Source of the DNA: an uncultured Lachnospiraceae bacterium
Lineage (GTDB): Bacteria > Bacillota > Clostridia > Lachnospirales > Lachnospiraceae
Assembly (NCBI GenBank): GCA_910576815.1
Contig: CAJTKA010000010.1
Coordinates: forward strand, 29,834-93,833
Direction: 5' to 3'
Length of the DNA stretch: 64,000 bases
Of the stretch, positions 7,991 to 15,900 are shown in pieces. Under the pieces are notes generated by a model. The model was not told where the DNA came from, ran no database searches, and saw nothing but the letters and a program-made list of their open reading frames with translations. How positions within the stretch are numbered: position 1 is the stretch's first letter; each line of letters opens with the position of its first letter. Made by a program: the position numbers and the translations under genes.

Positions 7991-8230
7991 TTTTAGGTTA
8001 TTCTATCAGTATGACCGAATATGCAGATTCGATACATGGCTGGTAGTTATCTTTTTTCCAACGTTGTTATCGTTGATAATTATGTTATACCGCCGGGGAA
8101 ACGAAGAATCAATGATAGAAATATGAAAAACAATGATAAAAGAATGAAAAACAATGACGCAAAAATAAACATTTATTAAGAGATTATAAATCAGATTTAT
8201 TTTGTTACTAAAAATGGCTTATCATTCCCG
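7991..8230. other. Intergenic stretch upstream of hsp20
   Basis: No gene seen. It must hold the hsp20 promoter on the minus strand. A small dyad (CAACG, 7 bases, CGTTG) lies near 8060-8080. A direct repeat ATGAAAAACAATGA occurs twice, 21 bases apart (8123-8136 and 8144-8157). No heat-shock operator of the CIRCE or CtsR type was recognised. Confidence 0.4.
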
Positions 8231-8381
8231 TTATTTCAAGAGGATTTTCCATTGGTTATCTTCTATCACATACTGAAATTCATTTAAATGATCGTCTAAC
8301 ATTACCTGTAAGCAATAAATAAGCATCTTCGCTTTGTACTAAACATAATGCCGTCAATTCTACTTTTTCCGTTCGTGCCAT
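8231..8381 (-). pseudogene. Remnant of a Nudix hydrolase (8-oxo-dGTPase type) with the middle deleted
   Basis: Read on the minus strand from ATG 8381 (GAGGAA ribosome site), the frame gives MARTEKVELTALCLVQSEDA before a premature stop. This is the usual first strand of MutT-like Nudix proteins of Clostridia (MARTEKVELT...). A second frame picks up as DDHLNEFQYVIEDNQWKILL and stops at 8233, which looks like the C-terminal strand of the same family. The Nudix box (GX5EX7REUXEEXGU) and about 100 residues are missing. I conclude one gene lost its core and was frameshifted. The match is from memory of the family. Confidence 0.5.
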
Positions 8382-8439
8382 CACAGATTCCTCGCCGCGT
8401 TTTTTATTGCTATTTATTCATGCAGCTTTGATGCCGCGA

Positions 8440-8808
8440 TTAATATATAGTTTCGCTTTCATTTCCTGCCCAGATCACTTTACCGCCCAAAATAATCGTT
8501 TCGACGGTTTCCAGATCGATAGATGTTTCATAATGTCCCTCATGGAATATAGGGGATACAAGCACTTTACGGGCGTTGATATATAATGAGCCGCCGTCCT
8601 GCTGATGTTTCCAACCCCGAAGCGCCATTGCGGACTCGAGTGTATCTACCTGTAAATCCAGGGTTTGACCGTGAGCAGATGTCACAAAGACGATTTGTAC
8701 ACCGTCAACCGGTTCGCCGATGATAAAGAGTTTTAACAGGAATGTCAGACCAATGATAAGTGCGATTCCAAGCAGTATCAGTGCTTTATGCTTTAAACCA
8801 TGTTTCAT
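8440..8808 (-). CDS. Hypothetical single-pass membrane protein
   Basis: 122 residues. The N-terminus is Lys/His-rich, followed by one membrane segment at about 8-29 (ALILLGIALIIGLTFLLKLFI). An outside domain of about 90 residues contains DGVQIVFVTSAHGQTLDLQV and ends with an IILGGKVIWAG strand. No known domain recognised. The gene looks intact, yet it is bracketed by two pseudogenes, so it may be the survivor of a decayed cluster. No clear terminator after it. Confidence 0.6.
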   Translation of the reverse strand: MKHGLKHKALILLGIALIIGLTFLLKLFIIGEPVDGVQIVFVTSAHGQTLDLQVDTLESAMALRGWKHQQDGGSLYINARKVLVSPIFHEGHYETSIDLETVETIILGGKVIWAGNESETIY

Positions 8809-8859
8809 GCGGATGCCTTTCTGTTTTTCAATATCATCAAAGTGGTTTGAATGAAATTT

Positions 8860-9103
8860 TTATGACTGACCCGAAAGTATCCTTAAAACGCGGTCAACAT
8901 CGGGTATATTGTCCAGCTCGAAAATATTTTGATTCTGGCGCTGCCCCGCACCACATGATACTGAAGGGGATCATAAAAACATCCTGTCCGGTTAGAAGAT
9001 TTCCCTTTCCCGGCTTACCGTTCCAAAGCACATACTCGTCAGGCATTAAATATTGATTGATCCGGTTTGGCTGTCTGTCATCCATGGGAAACTCCATTTT
9101 CAT
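8860..9103 (-). pseudogene. Remnant of a bacterial PH-like (YcxB/DUF304-type) membrane protein, internally deleted
   Basis: The ATG at 9103 opens a frame with YLMPDEYVLWNGKPGKGN, then TGQDVFMIPFSIMWCGAA. This is the start of clostridial membrane proteins of the form ExVLWxGxP...DxFLIPFSxxWGG. The reading then shifts: the frame goes to a stop while a neighbouring frame continues NIFELDNIPDVDRVLRIL and stops at 8860-8862. That is the expected C-terminal end (xLxNIPDVxxVyxil). Around 100 residues between the two parts are gone. Same decay pattern as the Nudix remnant 500 bases away. Confidence 0.5.
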
Positions 9104-9199
9104 TGTAAAAAAGATTATTTTTCTATATAATTATAACATAGCTGAATGAGTCTGTACATCTTTCGGTACGAAAGCAGGCGGGAATAGGAGGGGATTTCA

Positions 9200-9988
9200 A
9201 TGGATTTCGGAATGCCGACGTTGATTGAGAATCAGGATCTGCATGAGAATATTGCTTTGTGCAGAGAGTTAGGATTACAATTTATCGAAATGAATATGAA
9301 TCTGCCGCTGTTTCAGACGAAGCAGCTGGAGGAAACAGAAAAATTGCGTCGACTGGCGGCGGAGAACGGCATCTACTTTACGATTCATTTGGATGAAAAC
9401 CTCAATGTATGTGATTTCAATTCTCTGGTGGCGGACGCTTACATGGAAACGGTGGAGAGAGTGCTTGTGGCGGCGAAAGAGATCGGGGCACCGCTCCTTA
9501 ATATGCACATGCATCATGGAGTTTATTTTACCCTCCCGGACCGAAAGGTGTATCTGTTCGATGCGTATCGAAAAAAATACAGGGAGAACTTTGCGCGGTT
9601 TCGGGAATTGTGCGAGCGTGTGGCGAAAGACAGCGGGATCAGGATATGTATTGAAAATACGGACGGGTATCAGGATTTTGAGAAAGAAGCGGTCGACGAT
9701 CTTTTGCAGAGCGAACTGTTTGCGCTGACTTGGGATATCGGGCACTCTCACGGGTGCGGCAATGTGGATGAACCGTTTTTGATGGAGAGAAAGGACAGGC
9801 TGTATCATTTTCATATCCATGACGGAAAGGGCAGTAAAAATCATCTGACGCTGGGGACGGGGGAGATCGATCTGGCGAAGCGGCTTGGATTGGCTAAGGC
9901 TAACGGCTGCAGGTGTGTGGTGGAAACTAAGACAGTGGAGGCGCTGCGGCAGTCAGCAGCGTGGCTTTTGGAAAACGGATATCGCTGA
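9200..9988 (+). CDS. Sugar phosphate isomerase/epimerase family protein (xylose isomerase-like TIM barrel)
   Basis: 262 residues. TIM-barrel AP-endonuclease-2 family. Metal-site residues are visible: His in LNMHMHHG (around residue 98), Glu in RICIENTDG (around 153), Asp and His in LTWDIGHSHGCG (around 180), His in YHFHIHDGKGSKNHLTLG and Glu in VVETKTVEAL. The set suits a divalent-metal isomerase or epimerase, or an endonuclease IV-like enzyme. The substrate is not predictable. It stands alone, with AGGAGGGG before the ATG and a strong terminator behind. Confidence 0.85.
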   Translation: MDFGMPTLIENQDLHENIALCRELGLQFIEMNMNLPLFQTKQLEETEKLRRLAAENGIYFTIHLDENLNVCDFNSLVADAYMETVERVLVAAKEIGAPLLNMHMHHGVYFTLPDRKVYLFDAYRKKYRENFARFRELCERVAKDSGIRICIENTDGYQDFEKEAVDDLLQSELFALTWDIGHSHGCGNVDEPFLMERKDRLYHFHIHDGKGSKNHLTLGTGEIDLAKRLGLAKANGCRCVVETKTVEALRQSAAWLLENGYR

Positions 9989-10000
9989 GCAGGCATAAAA

Positions 10001-10029
10001 GGAGCGCCCGATTGAGGCGCTCCCGCTTT
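10001..10029 (+). terminator. Terminator after the isomerase gene
   Basis: GGAGCGCC and GGCGCTCC are perfect 8-base arms with a 7-base loop, followed by CGCTTTTT. The rubredoxin gene converges from the other side. Confidence 0.9.
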
Positions 10030-10036
10030 TTGTGAT

Positions 10037-10210
10037 TTAGTTGTAGTTGTCAATGCAGGGCTGGAACATATCTTTTGTTACGCCGCACATAGGGCAGCAC
10101 CAGTCTGCCGGAAGGTCCTCAAATGCCGTGCCGGGCTTGATGCCGTGCTCCGGATCTCCTTTTTCAGGATCATATGTATAGCCACAGGGATTGCAAAAAT
10201 ATTTTTTCAT
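10037..10210 (-). CDS. Rubredoxin
   Basis: 57 residues, read directly from the minus strand: starts MKKYFCNPCGYTYDPEKG and contains DWCCPMCGVTKDMF. The two CxxC pairs (Cys 6 and 9, Cys 39 and 42) bind one iron; the usual rubredoxin spacing is kept. It is a small cytoplasmic electron carrier that passes electrons to rubrerythrin and similar peroxide or oxygen reductases. It lies 102 bases downstream of the reverse rubrerythrin gene and two genes after the PerR-like regulator, all on the minus strand. The ribosome site is AAGGAGAAAAC before the ATG. Confidence 0.95.
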   Translation of the reverse strand: MKKYFCNPCGYTYDPEKGDPEHGIKPGTAFEDLPADWCCPMCGVTKDMFQPCIDNYN

Positions 10211-10312
10211 CGTTGTTTTCTCCTTATCTGTTTGTATTTATATATGCTGTTTTGTGGATTCCATACGGGGAATTGGCTTGTGAGCGGCATCCCCGTATCG
10301 TGTTTTGCTTTT

Positions 10313-10852
10313 TTAGCCAAAGTATCTCTTAAGCAGACCCTCAAATGCCTTGCCGTGTCTTGCCTCGTCGCGAGCCATCTCGTGAACGGTGTCATGGATC
10401 GCATCGAGGTTTGCAGCCTTCGCGCGCTTTGCAAGGTCAAATTTGCCTGCGGTAGCGCCGTTCTCTGCCTCAACTCTCATCTGCAGATTTTTCTTGGTGG
10501 AATCGGTAACGACTTCGCCTAGCAGCTCCGCAAATTTAGCAGCGTGCTCTGCTTCTTCCCATGCAGCCTTCTCCCAGTAGAGGCCGATCTCGGGATAACC
10601 TTCTCTGTGAGCAACTCTCGCCATCGCAAGATACATACCAACCTCGGTGCACTCGCCGTTAAAGTTTGCGCGAAGGTCAGCCATAATGTCTTCGCTGACG
10701 CCCTTTGCAACGCCTACAACGTGCTCTGCAGCCCACTCCATGGAACCGCTCTGTGCCGTGAATTTCTCAGCGGGCGCGCCGCACTGCGGGCACTTATCCG
10801 GTGCAGAATCTCCTTCGTGAACGTAACCGCATACCTGACATACAAATTTCAT
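10313..10852 (-). CDS. Reverse rubrerythrin (peroxide reductase)
   Basis: 179 residues. The rubredoxin-type domain is at the N-terminus (VCQVCGYVHEGD, then CPQCGAPAEKF), the reverse of classic rubrerythrin. It is followed by a ferritin-like four-helix domain from about residue 40, with Glu/His di-iron ligands in FNGECTEVGMYLAMARVA, KAAWEEAEHAAKFAELLG and HEMARDEARHGKAFEGLL. This order is typical of clostridial oxygen-induced revRbr, which reduces hydrogen peroxide with electrons from rubredoxin or NADH systems. A rubredoxin gene follows and a PerR-like regulator precedes it, so peroxide-controlled expression is likely. Confidence 0.93.
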   Translation of the reverse strand: MKFVCQVCGYVHEGDSAPDKCPQCGAPAEKFTAQSGSMEWAAEHVVGVAKGVSEDIMADLRANFNGECTEVGMYLAMARVAHREGYPEIGLYWEKAAWEEAEHAAKFAELLGEVVTDSTKKNLQMRVEAENGATAGKFDLAKRAKAANLDAIHDTVHEMARDEARHGKAFEGLLKRYFG

Positions 10853-10987
10853 AGTGTGATCTCCTTTTCTTTTTTTATATTTTACCCAATTTCGAGAGCA
10901 TTTTGCAGATGGCGGGTGTAAAAAGGCGCCGTGATCTGTACTATGAGGAAATCGGGCGTATTGCCTATTAAAATCCGGCGATGCAAA

Positions 10988-11395
10988 TCAGCCGTGTGCC
11001 GCTTGTCCTGCGGCAGCGTTTAAGCAGTCCGCGCAGACACCGTGAAAACAGGCGTCCAGATTTTCGATCTCGCCGTTAAAAACCTGTCTCGCCCGGTTGA
11101 TCATATCCTCCAGGCAGTTCAGAGAAAGGTCTGTCACGCAGCCGCAGCGGGTACAGACAAAATGACTGTGGAGAGAGGTTTCTGCATCGAAATGATCCAC
11201 GCCGTCCCCCACATGGAGCCGCAGAATCTCGCCTCTGTCCGCCAGCAGCGTCAAATTGCGATAGACGGTGCCCAAGCTGATATGCGGATCTTCCTGCCTG
11301 ACGTTTTGGTAGACCACATCGGCTGTGGGATGATCCTTGCGCGTCATTAGAAAATTATGAATGACCTGCCGCTGTCGGCTGTATTTCACTGCCAT
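10988..11395 (-). CDS. Fur-family regulator, PerR-like
   Basis: 135 residues. Winged helix in the first 80 residues (YSRQRQVIHNFL, HPTADVVYQNVR, ISLGTVYRNLTLLADRGEI). The dimerisation/metal domain has HFDAETSLHSHFVCTRCG and a second pair, CADC, so the four structural zinc cysteines are present. The DHFDAETSLHSHF stretch supplies the His/Asp ligands of the regulatory metal. Its position upstream of revRbr and rubredoxin favours PerR (peroxide sensing) over iron-responsive Fur, but sequence alone does not separate them fully. An AGGAAT-T-ATTCCT dyad lies upstream, possibly its own operator. Confidence 0.85.
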   Translation of the reverse strand: MAVKYSRQRQVIHNFLMTRKDHPTADVVYQNVRQEDPHISLGTVYRNLTLLADRGEILRLHVGDGVDHFDAETSLHSHFVCTRCGCVTDLSLNCLEDMINRARQVFNGEIENLDACFHGVCADCLNAAAGQAAHG

Positions 11396-11466
11396 GGCAA
11401 CTCCTTTTGCTTCGCGTTATGTATGCAATCCGCGTCATCTTCTGAAATAGCTTGAATCAACATATT

Positions 11467-11479
11467 AGGAATTATTCCT
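11467..11479. promoter_or_regulatory. Dyad AGGAAT-T-ATTCCT upstream of the PerR-like gene
   Basis: Perfect 6-base arms around one T, in an AT-rich stretch 72-84 bases before the start codon. Fur-family boxes are AT-rich dyads centred on one base, so this could be the autoregulatory site. It does not match the classical PerR box closely. Confidence 0.35.
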
Positions 11480-11591
11480 GTTTTATGAATCAATTATAGC
11501 AAATAAAATATTCCTGTCAATCCAAAATATGGAAATTTATAAATTTTTTATAAGATTATCGGAGTAGTTTTATTTTCAGGAAGTCGGAATG

Positions 11592-11600
11592 TGTTATACT
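11592..11600 (+). promoter_or_regulatory. Extended -10 promoter (TGT-TATACT) for the kinase gene
   Basis: TG, one base, then TATACT, about 33 bases before the GTG start of the histidine kinase. No good -35 hexamer at 17 bases, as is common for extended -10 promoters. Confidence 0.5.
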
Positions 11601-11632
11601 CTATTTAGATTGGGCAGGAAGGAGGTTTTTTT

Positions 11633-13090
11633 GTGAAATTCAGGACAAGGCTAATGATTACGTCTCTGGCGATCATATTGATGCCGCTTCTGCTCACCAG
11701 CATTGCACTTCTCGTGGTTGGGAGCCAGATTGAGGATGCAGAGACGCAGTTTGGATTTCCGAATAATTCCTCCTTTATCTATACAATCGAAAACTACAGC
11801 CGCATTACGGAAGAAGTTTTGGAAAAGGTGAGGCAGCAGATCGCTGAGGATTCTTCCCGCATGGAGGATAAAGCGTATCTGGATGAGATTTCCGAGAGTT
11901 TGGCAGACAAGTCTTCCTACATTATTGTCAGAAAGAATGGAAGTCTTTACTACACGGGGAATCACACGGCGGCGAAAAAAATTTTTTCCGCGCTTCCCGA
12001 TTATGGCAGCGAGATTGACAGCCCCGAGGCGGGTTATTATTACAATGATATCAAGAAATTGGTCAAAGAGGTGGATTTTCGCTTTACGGACGGCAGCGAA
12101 GGCAGTTTTTTCATCGTTACCAGAGTCAGCTCCCTGCTCTCGCAAAGAACCCTTTACCATATGGCGCTTGCCTTTATTCTGGTGTTGATCCTGACAAGCG
12201 TTCTTTTGACCCAGTGGCTGCAGCACGGCATTTTCACGCCGATCAATCAGATGAATAAGGCGATGCAGCAGATTGCGGAAGGCAATCTGGAATATATGCT
12301 GACCACGGAGGAAAAGGGAGAGGTTGGCGAGCTTTACCGCAATTACGAGGACATGCGGCTTCGCTTAAAGGAATCTTTAGATGAAAAGTTTGAACATGAG
12401 GCCAAAAACAGGGAATTGATCAGCAATATCTCCCATGACCTAAAGACACCTATTACGGCGGTAAAAGGATATGTGGAGGGCATCATGGACGGGGTGGCGG
12501 ATACACCCGAAAAGATGGATAAATATATTAAAACCATCTATAATAAGGCAAATGACATGGACCGCCTGATCAATGAACTCACGATGTATTCCGGTATCGA
12601 TAATAACCGTATTCCCTACAATTTTCGCCGTATCAACGTCGCGGAGTACTTTGGAGACTGTGTGGAGGAGGTGGGGCTGGATCTGGAATCAAAGAATATC
12701 CAGCTTAACTATGAGGATTTGGTGGACCCTTCCGTCCAGATCATTGCGGATCCCGAGCAGTTAAAGCGGGTGATCAATAATATCATTGGCAACAGTGTAA
12801 AATACATTGATAAGGAAAAGGGTGTGATCGATATCCGTATTTTGGATGAGGTCGATTCCATCCGCGTGGAGATCGAGGATAACGGCAAGGGGATAGCGGC
12901 TAAGGATCTGCCGAATATTTTCGAACGGTTTTACAGGACGGACGCTTCCCGCAATTCCGCGCAGGGCGGCAGCGGTATCGGGTTGTCCATCGTAAAGAAG
13001 ATCATAGAGGATCACGGCGGTTATATTTGGGCAACCAGCAAGGAACACGAAGGCACCTGTTTGCATTTTGTGGTGAGAAAGTATAACTAA
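11633..13090 (+). CDS. Membrane sensor histidine kinase (HAMP, HisKA, HATPase)
   Basis: 485 residues from a GTG start with GGAAGGAGG upstream. First membrane segment about 8-30, an outside sensor region of about 145 residues, second segment about 178-197 (LAFILVLILTSVLL), then HAMP. HisKA contains the phospho-acceptor His in SNISHDLKTPITAVKGY. The ATP-binding domain shows NIIGNSVKYI (N box), EDNGKGI, NIFERFYR and GGSGIGLSIVKKI. It phosphorylates the OmpR-type regulator encoded 75 bases downstream. The signal is unknown; the outside domain resembles no named sensor that I recognise. The region between the two genes (13090-13160) contains an inverted GCAAAT/ATTTGC pair. Confidence 0.93.
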   Translation: MKFRTRLMITSLAIILMPLLLTSIALLVVGSQIEDAETQFGFPNNSSFIYTIENYSRITEEVLEKVRQQIAEDSSRMEDKAYLDEISESLADKSSYIIVRKNGSLYYTGNHTAAKKIFSALPDYGSEIDSPEAGYYYNDIKKLVKEVDFRFTDGSEGSFFIVTRVSSLLSQRTLYHMALAFILVLILTSVLLTQWLQHGIFTPINQMNKAMQQIAEGNLEYMLTTEEKGEVGELYRNYEDMRLRLKESLDEKFEHEAKNRELISNISHDLKTPITAVKGYVEGIMDGVADTPEKMDKYIKTIYNKANDMDRLINELTMYSGIDNNRIPYNFRRINVAEYFGDCVEEVGLDLESKNIQLNYEDLVDPSVQIIADPEQLKRVINNIIGNSVKYIDKEKGVIDIRILDEVDSIRVEIEDNGKGIAAKDLPNIFERFYRTDASRNSAQGGSGIGLSIVKKIIEDHGGYIWATSKEHEGTCLHFVVRKYN

Positions 13091-13165
13091 ACGAGCAAAT
13101 GGCCGACGAAAGCGATGTGGAGTGCGGAGCACAAATTTGCGAGTCTGCAGAAAGGAAGTAAGCGT

Positions 13166-13855
13166 ATGAGTAAAATTTTGATCGTGGAAGATGAAGAGGC
13201 AATCGCCGACCTGGAAAAGGACTATCTGGAGCTGAGCGACTTTGAGGTGACGATCGAGAATACCGGAGACAAGGGGTTAGAGACGGCCCTGGCAGGTAAT
13301 TTTGATTTGGTCATCCTCGACCTGATGCTGCCGGGCGTAGACGGGTTTGAGGTCTGCAAGCGCATCAGGGAGGAGAAAAACATCCCTATCATCATGGTGT
13401 CCGCTAAGAAAGATGATATTGATAAAATCAGGGGCCTCGGACTCGGGGCAGATGATTACATGACGAAGCCATTCAGCCCCTCCGAGCTGGTGGCGAGAGT
13501 GAAAGCGCATATGGCGCGCTACGACAGGCTGGTGGGCAGCAACCAGAAGGTGAATGATATTATTGAGATCAGAGGCCTTAAAATCGACAAGACGGCCAGA
13601 CGCGTCTACGTGGACGGAGAGGAGCGGATCTTTACCACGAAAGAATTTGATCTGCTGGCCTTTTTGGCGGAAAATCCGAATCATGTTTACTCGAAGGAAG
13701 AACTGTTCCGCGAGATTTGGGATATGGACTCCATTGGTGATATCGCTACCGTGACCGTGCATATCAAAAAAATTCGTGAGAAGATCGAGTATGATACCGC
13801 AAAGCCTCAGTATATCGAGACCATCTGGGGGATTGGATACAGATTTAAGATATAA
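13166..13855 (+). CDS. OmpR/PhoB-family response regulator
   Basis: 229 residues from the ATG at 13166 (AAAGGAAG before it; an in-frame ATG 51 bases earlier has no ribosome site). Receiver domain residues 1-115: acidic pair in IVEDEEAI, phospho-acceptor Asp in LVILDLMLPG, Thr/Ser in IIMVSAKK, Lys in YMTKPFSP. A winged-helix DNA-binding domain follows, with FTTKEFDLLAFLAENPNHVY, the recognition helix near IATVTVHIKKIREKIE, and WGIGYRF at the end. Partner of the upstream kinase. Target genes unknown; the next gene, for a pseudouridine synthase, starts 40 bases downstream and may be cotranscribed. Confidence 0.94.
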   Translation: MSKILIVEDEEAIADLEKDYLELSDFEVTIENTGDKGLETALAGNFDLVILDLMLPGVDGFEVCKRIREEKNIPIIMVSAKKDDIDKIRGLGLGADDYMTKPFSPSELVARVKAHMARYDRLVGSNQKVNDIIEIRGLKIDKTARRVYVDGEERIFTTKEFDLLAFLAENPNHVYSKEELFREIWDMDSIGDIATVTVHIKKIREKIEYDTAKPQYIETIWGIGYRFKI

Positions 13856-13895
13856 AATCGAAGATTTTCCGAATAAGCACTGCGGAGTAAAAGAC

Positions 13896-14771
13896 ATGAT
13901 GAATCAAAACAGAATCCTCTACGAGGACGATCACATCCTGGTCTGCCATAAGCCTGCCGGGATCGCAACCCAGACCGCCCGCATCGGACAGGCGGATATG
14001 GTGAGTGAGATGGAAAACTATCTGGCGCGGAGTCTGACGCAGGGCAGCAGGCAGAACGAGACAAAGACAAAGCCAGCGCACAAGCGTGGAAACGTAATAA
14101 AGCAACCGCAGATTTACGTCGTCCACCGTCTCGATCAGCCCGTTGAAGGGATTTTAGTCTTTGCGAAACAGCAGGCGGCCGCCGCGGCGTTGAGTGCGCA
14201 GGCAGCAGGGGATGAGATGGAAAAGGAATATCTGGCGCTTGTCTGTGATCTGCGCGGGAAAGGGCCGATGCAGGGCAGCGGACAGACAGCGGAACGGATG
14301 CAGGCAGGCTGGCGGGAACGAAGCGGCATCCTCACAGACTATCTGCTCAAAGACGGCAAGACAAACACTTCCCGCATTGTACCGTTGGAGGTGAAGGGAG
14401 CCAAAGAAGCGCGGCTTTCCTATGAAATTCTGCGGGAAGAATGGCCGGAAATGCTGTTATCAGCCAAAGAAGCAGACGGTGTTTCAGGAAAAGGCAGAGC
14501 GGAAGGCGAATTACAATGCGCAGTCGTAAAGATTCGGCTTTACACGGGACGCCATCATCAGATACGCGTGCAGATGACAAACGCGGGGATGCCCCTGCTG
14601 GGAGACCGCAAATATGCTCCCCAAGAGGCGATAGCTTTGTCTGAGCGGCTGGGGATCCGTGATGTGGCGCTTTGCGCATACAGACTGTCCTTTCTTCACC
14701 CGCAGACAAAGGTGAGAATGCAGTTTGAAAGAAAGCCCGAGGGAGCGGCATTTCAGGGAATCATATCTTAA
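13896..14771 (+). CDS. RluA-family RNA pseudouridine synthase
   Basis: 291 residues from the ATG at 13896 (GGAG eight bases upstream). Core RluA motifs: VCHKPAGIATQTAR near the N-terminus, the catalytic Asp in VHRLDQPVEGILVFAK, KEYLALV, and the C-terminal TGRHHQIRVQM and GDRKY. The enzyme isomerises uridine to pseudouridine in rRNA or tRNA; no S4 domain is present, so it is the short RluA class. Extra Gln/Ala-rich loops lie around 50-80 and 215-240 and make it somewhat variable. The RNA site cannot be told from sequence. Confidence 0.88.
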   Translation: MMNQNRILYEDDHILVCHKPAGIATQTARIGQADMVSEMENYLARSLTQGSRQNETKTKPAHKRGNVIKQPQIYVVHRLDQPVEGILVFAKQQAAAAALSAQAAGDEMEKEYLALVCDLRGKGPMQGSGQTAERMQAGWRERSGILTDYLLKDGKTNTSRIVPLEVKGAKEARLSYEILREEWPEMLLSAKEADGVSGKGRAEGELQCAVVKIRLYTGRHHQIRVQMTNAGMPLLGDRKYAPQEAIALSERLGIRDVALCAYRLSFLHPQTKVRMQFERKPEGAAFQGIIS

Positions 14772-14791
14772 AAACGATACATACTAAAAGC

Positions 14792-15862
14792 ATGGATGCT
14801 TTTTTCAAAAACAAACTCATAAAAGGTTGTGCCGTCACCGCGCTCGTGTGGTTCTTTTTCCGTTATCTTTTCGGTCTGGCGGCGCCCTTTCTTTTTGCCT
14901 TTGTGCTGATTACATTACTTTATCCTACGTTGGAGCGGATGCAGAGGAGGATTCCTGTGCGCAAAAGATATCTGGCAGCAGGGGTCATTCTGCCTTTTTT
15001 GCTGCTGTTATGTGTGGGGCTATGGGCGGCATTTTCCTTTGGGATCGGGCAGTTACAGGGCTTGCCTGCATTTTGCAGTCAGGTGGAGCAGCAGGCGGAG
15101 GCATTTTTTCATAACTGCTGCTGTCAGCTGGATGGTAAATTTGGTTGGGAAGGAGAACGGATCGAGACATACATCATCGAACAGATGAATGTGATCATGG
15201 AAAATGTGCAAATTCAGGTGGCGCCGCAGCTTATTTCTTCCTCTTACAGCTGTTTTAAGGGGCTGCTCTCGACGATCGGGTTTCTGGCAATCACCTGCAT
15301 TGCGGTCTTTCTGCTGGAAAAAGACTATACGGGGATGGTGGATTGGCTAAAGAACGAGGAGAGCGTCTCGTTTCTTTGGAAAGCCTTTGAAGGGGTGCTC
15401 TCCTACATCACAACGTTTCTTAAAGCACAGGGGGTGATCCTGGTCATCATTGCCACGCTTGCAAGCATTACCTTAAGCCTGGCAGGGGTGGAAGGAGGCA
15501 TTTTCTTTGGTATTTTGGCAGGATTTTTGGATATGCTGCCTTTTATCGGCACGGGGATCGTGTTGGTGCCGCTTTCGGTCTGGCAGCTTTTAAGCGGTCA
15601 GTATGGCAGGATGGCAGTGTGTCTTGCGCTCTATGGAGCCTGCATCCTGGTGCGCGAACTTCTGGAACCGCGTTTGATTGGGAAAAAAATGGGGATTTCG
15701 CCGATCTATATTCTCTTTGCGGTCTATGCGGGGGTGAAGTTGTTCGGCGTGGGTGGAATCGTGAAAGGACCGCTTGCGCTGATCGTAGTCTGTGAGATTT
15801 TAAAAAAGAAGGGGAAATCGGAGCAAAAAATTGACGAACCCTCAGAATGTGCGGTAAGATAG
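14792..15862 (+). CDS. AI-2E family transporter-like membrane protein (YtvI/PerM type)
   Basis: 356 residues with about eight membrane segments: three at the N-terminus, a soluble loop at about 85-160 and the rest after 165. The C-terminal family signature is visible: GFLDMLPFIGTGIVLVPLSVW, LLEPRLIGKKMGISPIYIL and GVGGIVKGPLAL. The family includes AI-2 exporter TqsA, sodium/proton exchangers and the sporulation protein YtvI; clostridial members of this length are usually called YtvI, but nothing here proves it. No convincing ribosome site before the ATG, so the start is the least certain part. Its end is close to the next gene. Confidence 0.8.
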   Translation: MDAFFKNKLIKGCAVTALVWFFFRYLFGLAAPFLFAFVLITLLYPTLERMQRRIPVRKRYLAAGVILPFLLLLCVGLWAAFSFGIGQLQGLPAFCSQVEQQAEAFFHNCCCQLDGKFGWEGERIETYIIEQMNVIMENVQIQVAPQLISSSYSCFKGLLSTIGFLAITCIAVFLLEKDYTGMVDWLKNEESVSFLWKAFEGVLSYITTFLKAQGVILVIIATLASITLSLAGVEGGIFFGILAGFLDMLPFIGTGIVLVPLSVWQLLSGQYGRMAVCLALYGACILVRELLEPRLIGKKMGISPIYILFAVYAGVKLFGVGGIVKGPLALIVVCEILKKKGKSEQKIDEPSECAVR

Positions 15863-15900
15863 AAGCCGTAGGGAAAACGACTGCGAAAGGAATGCAGCAT

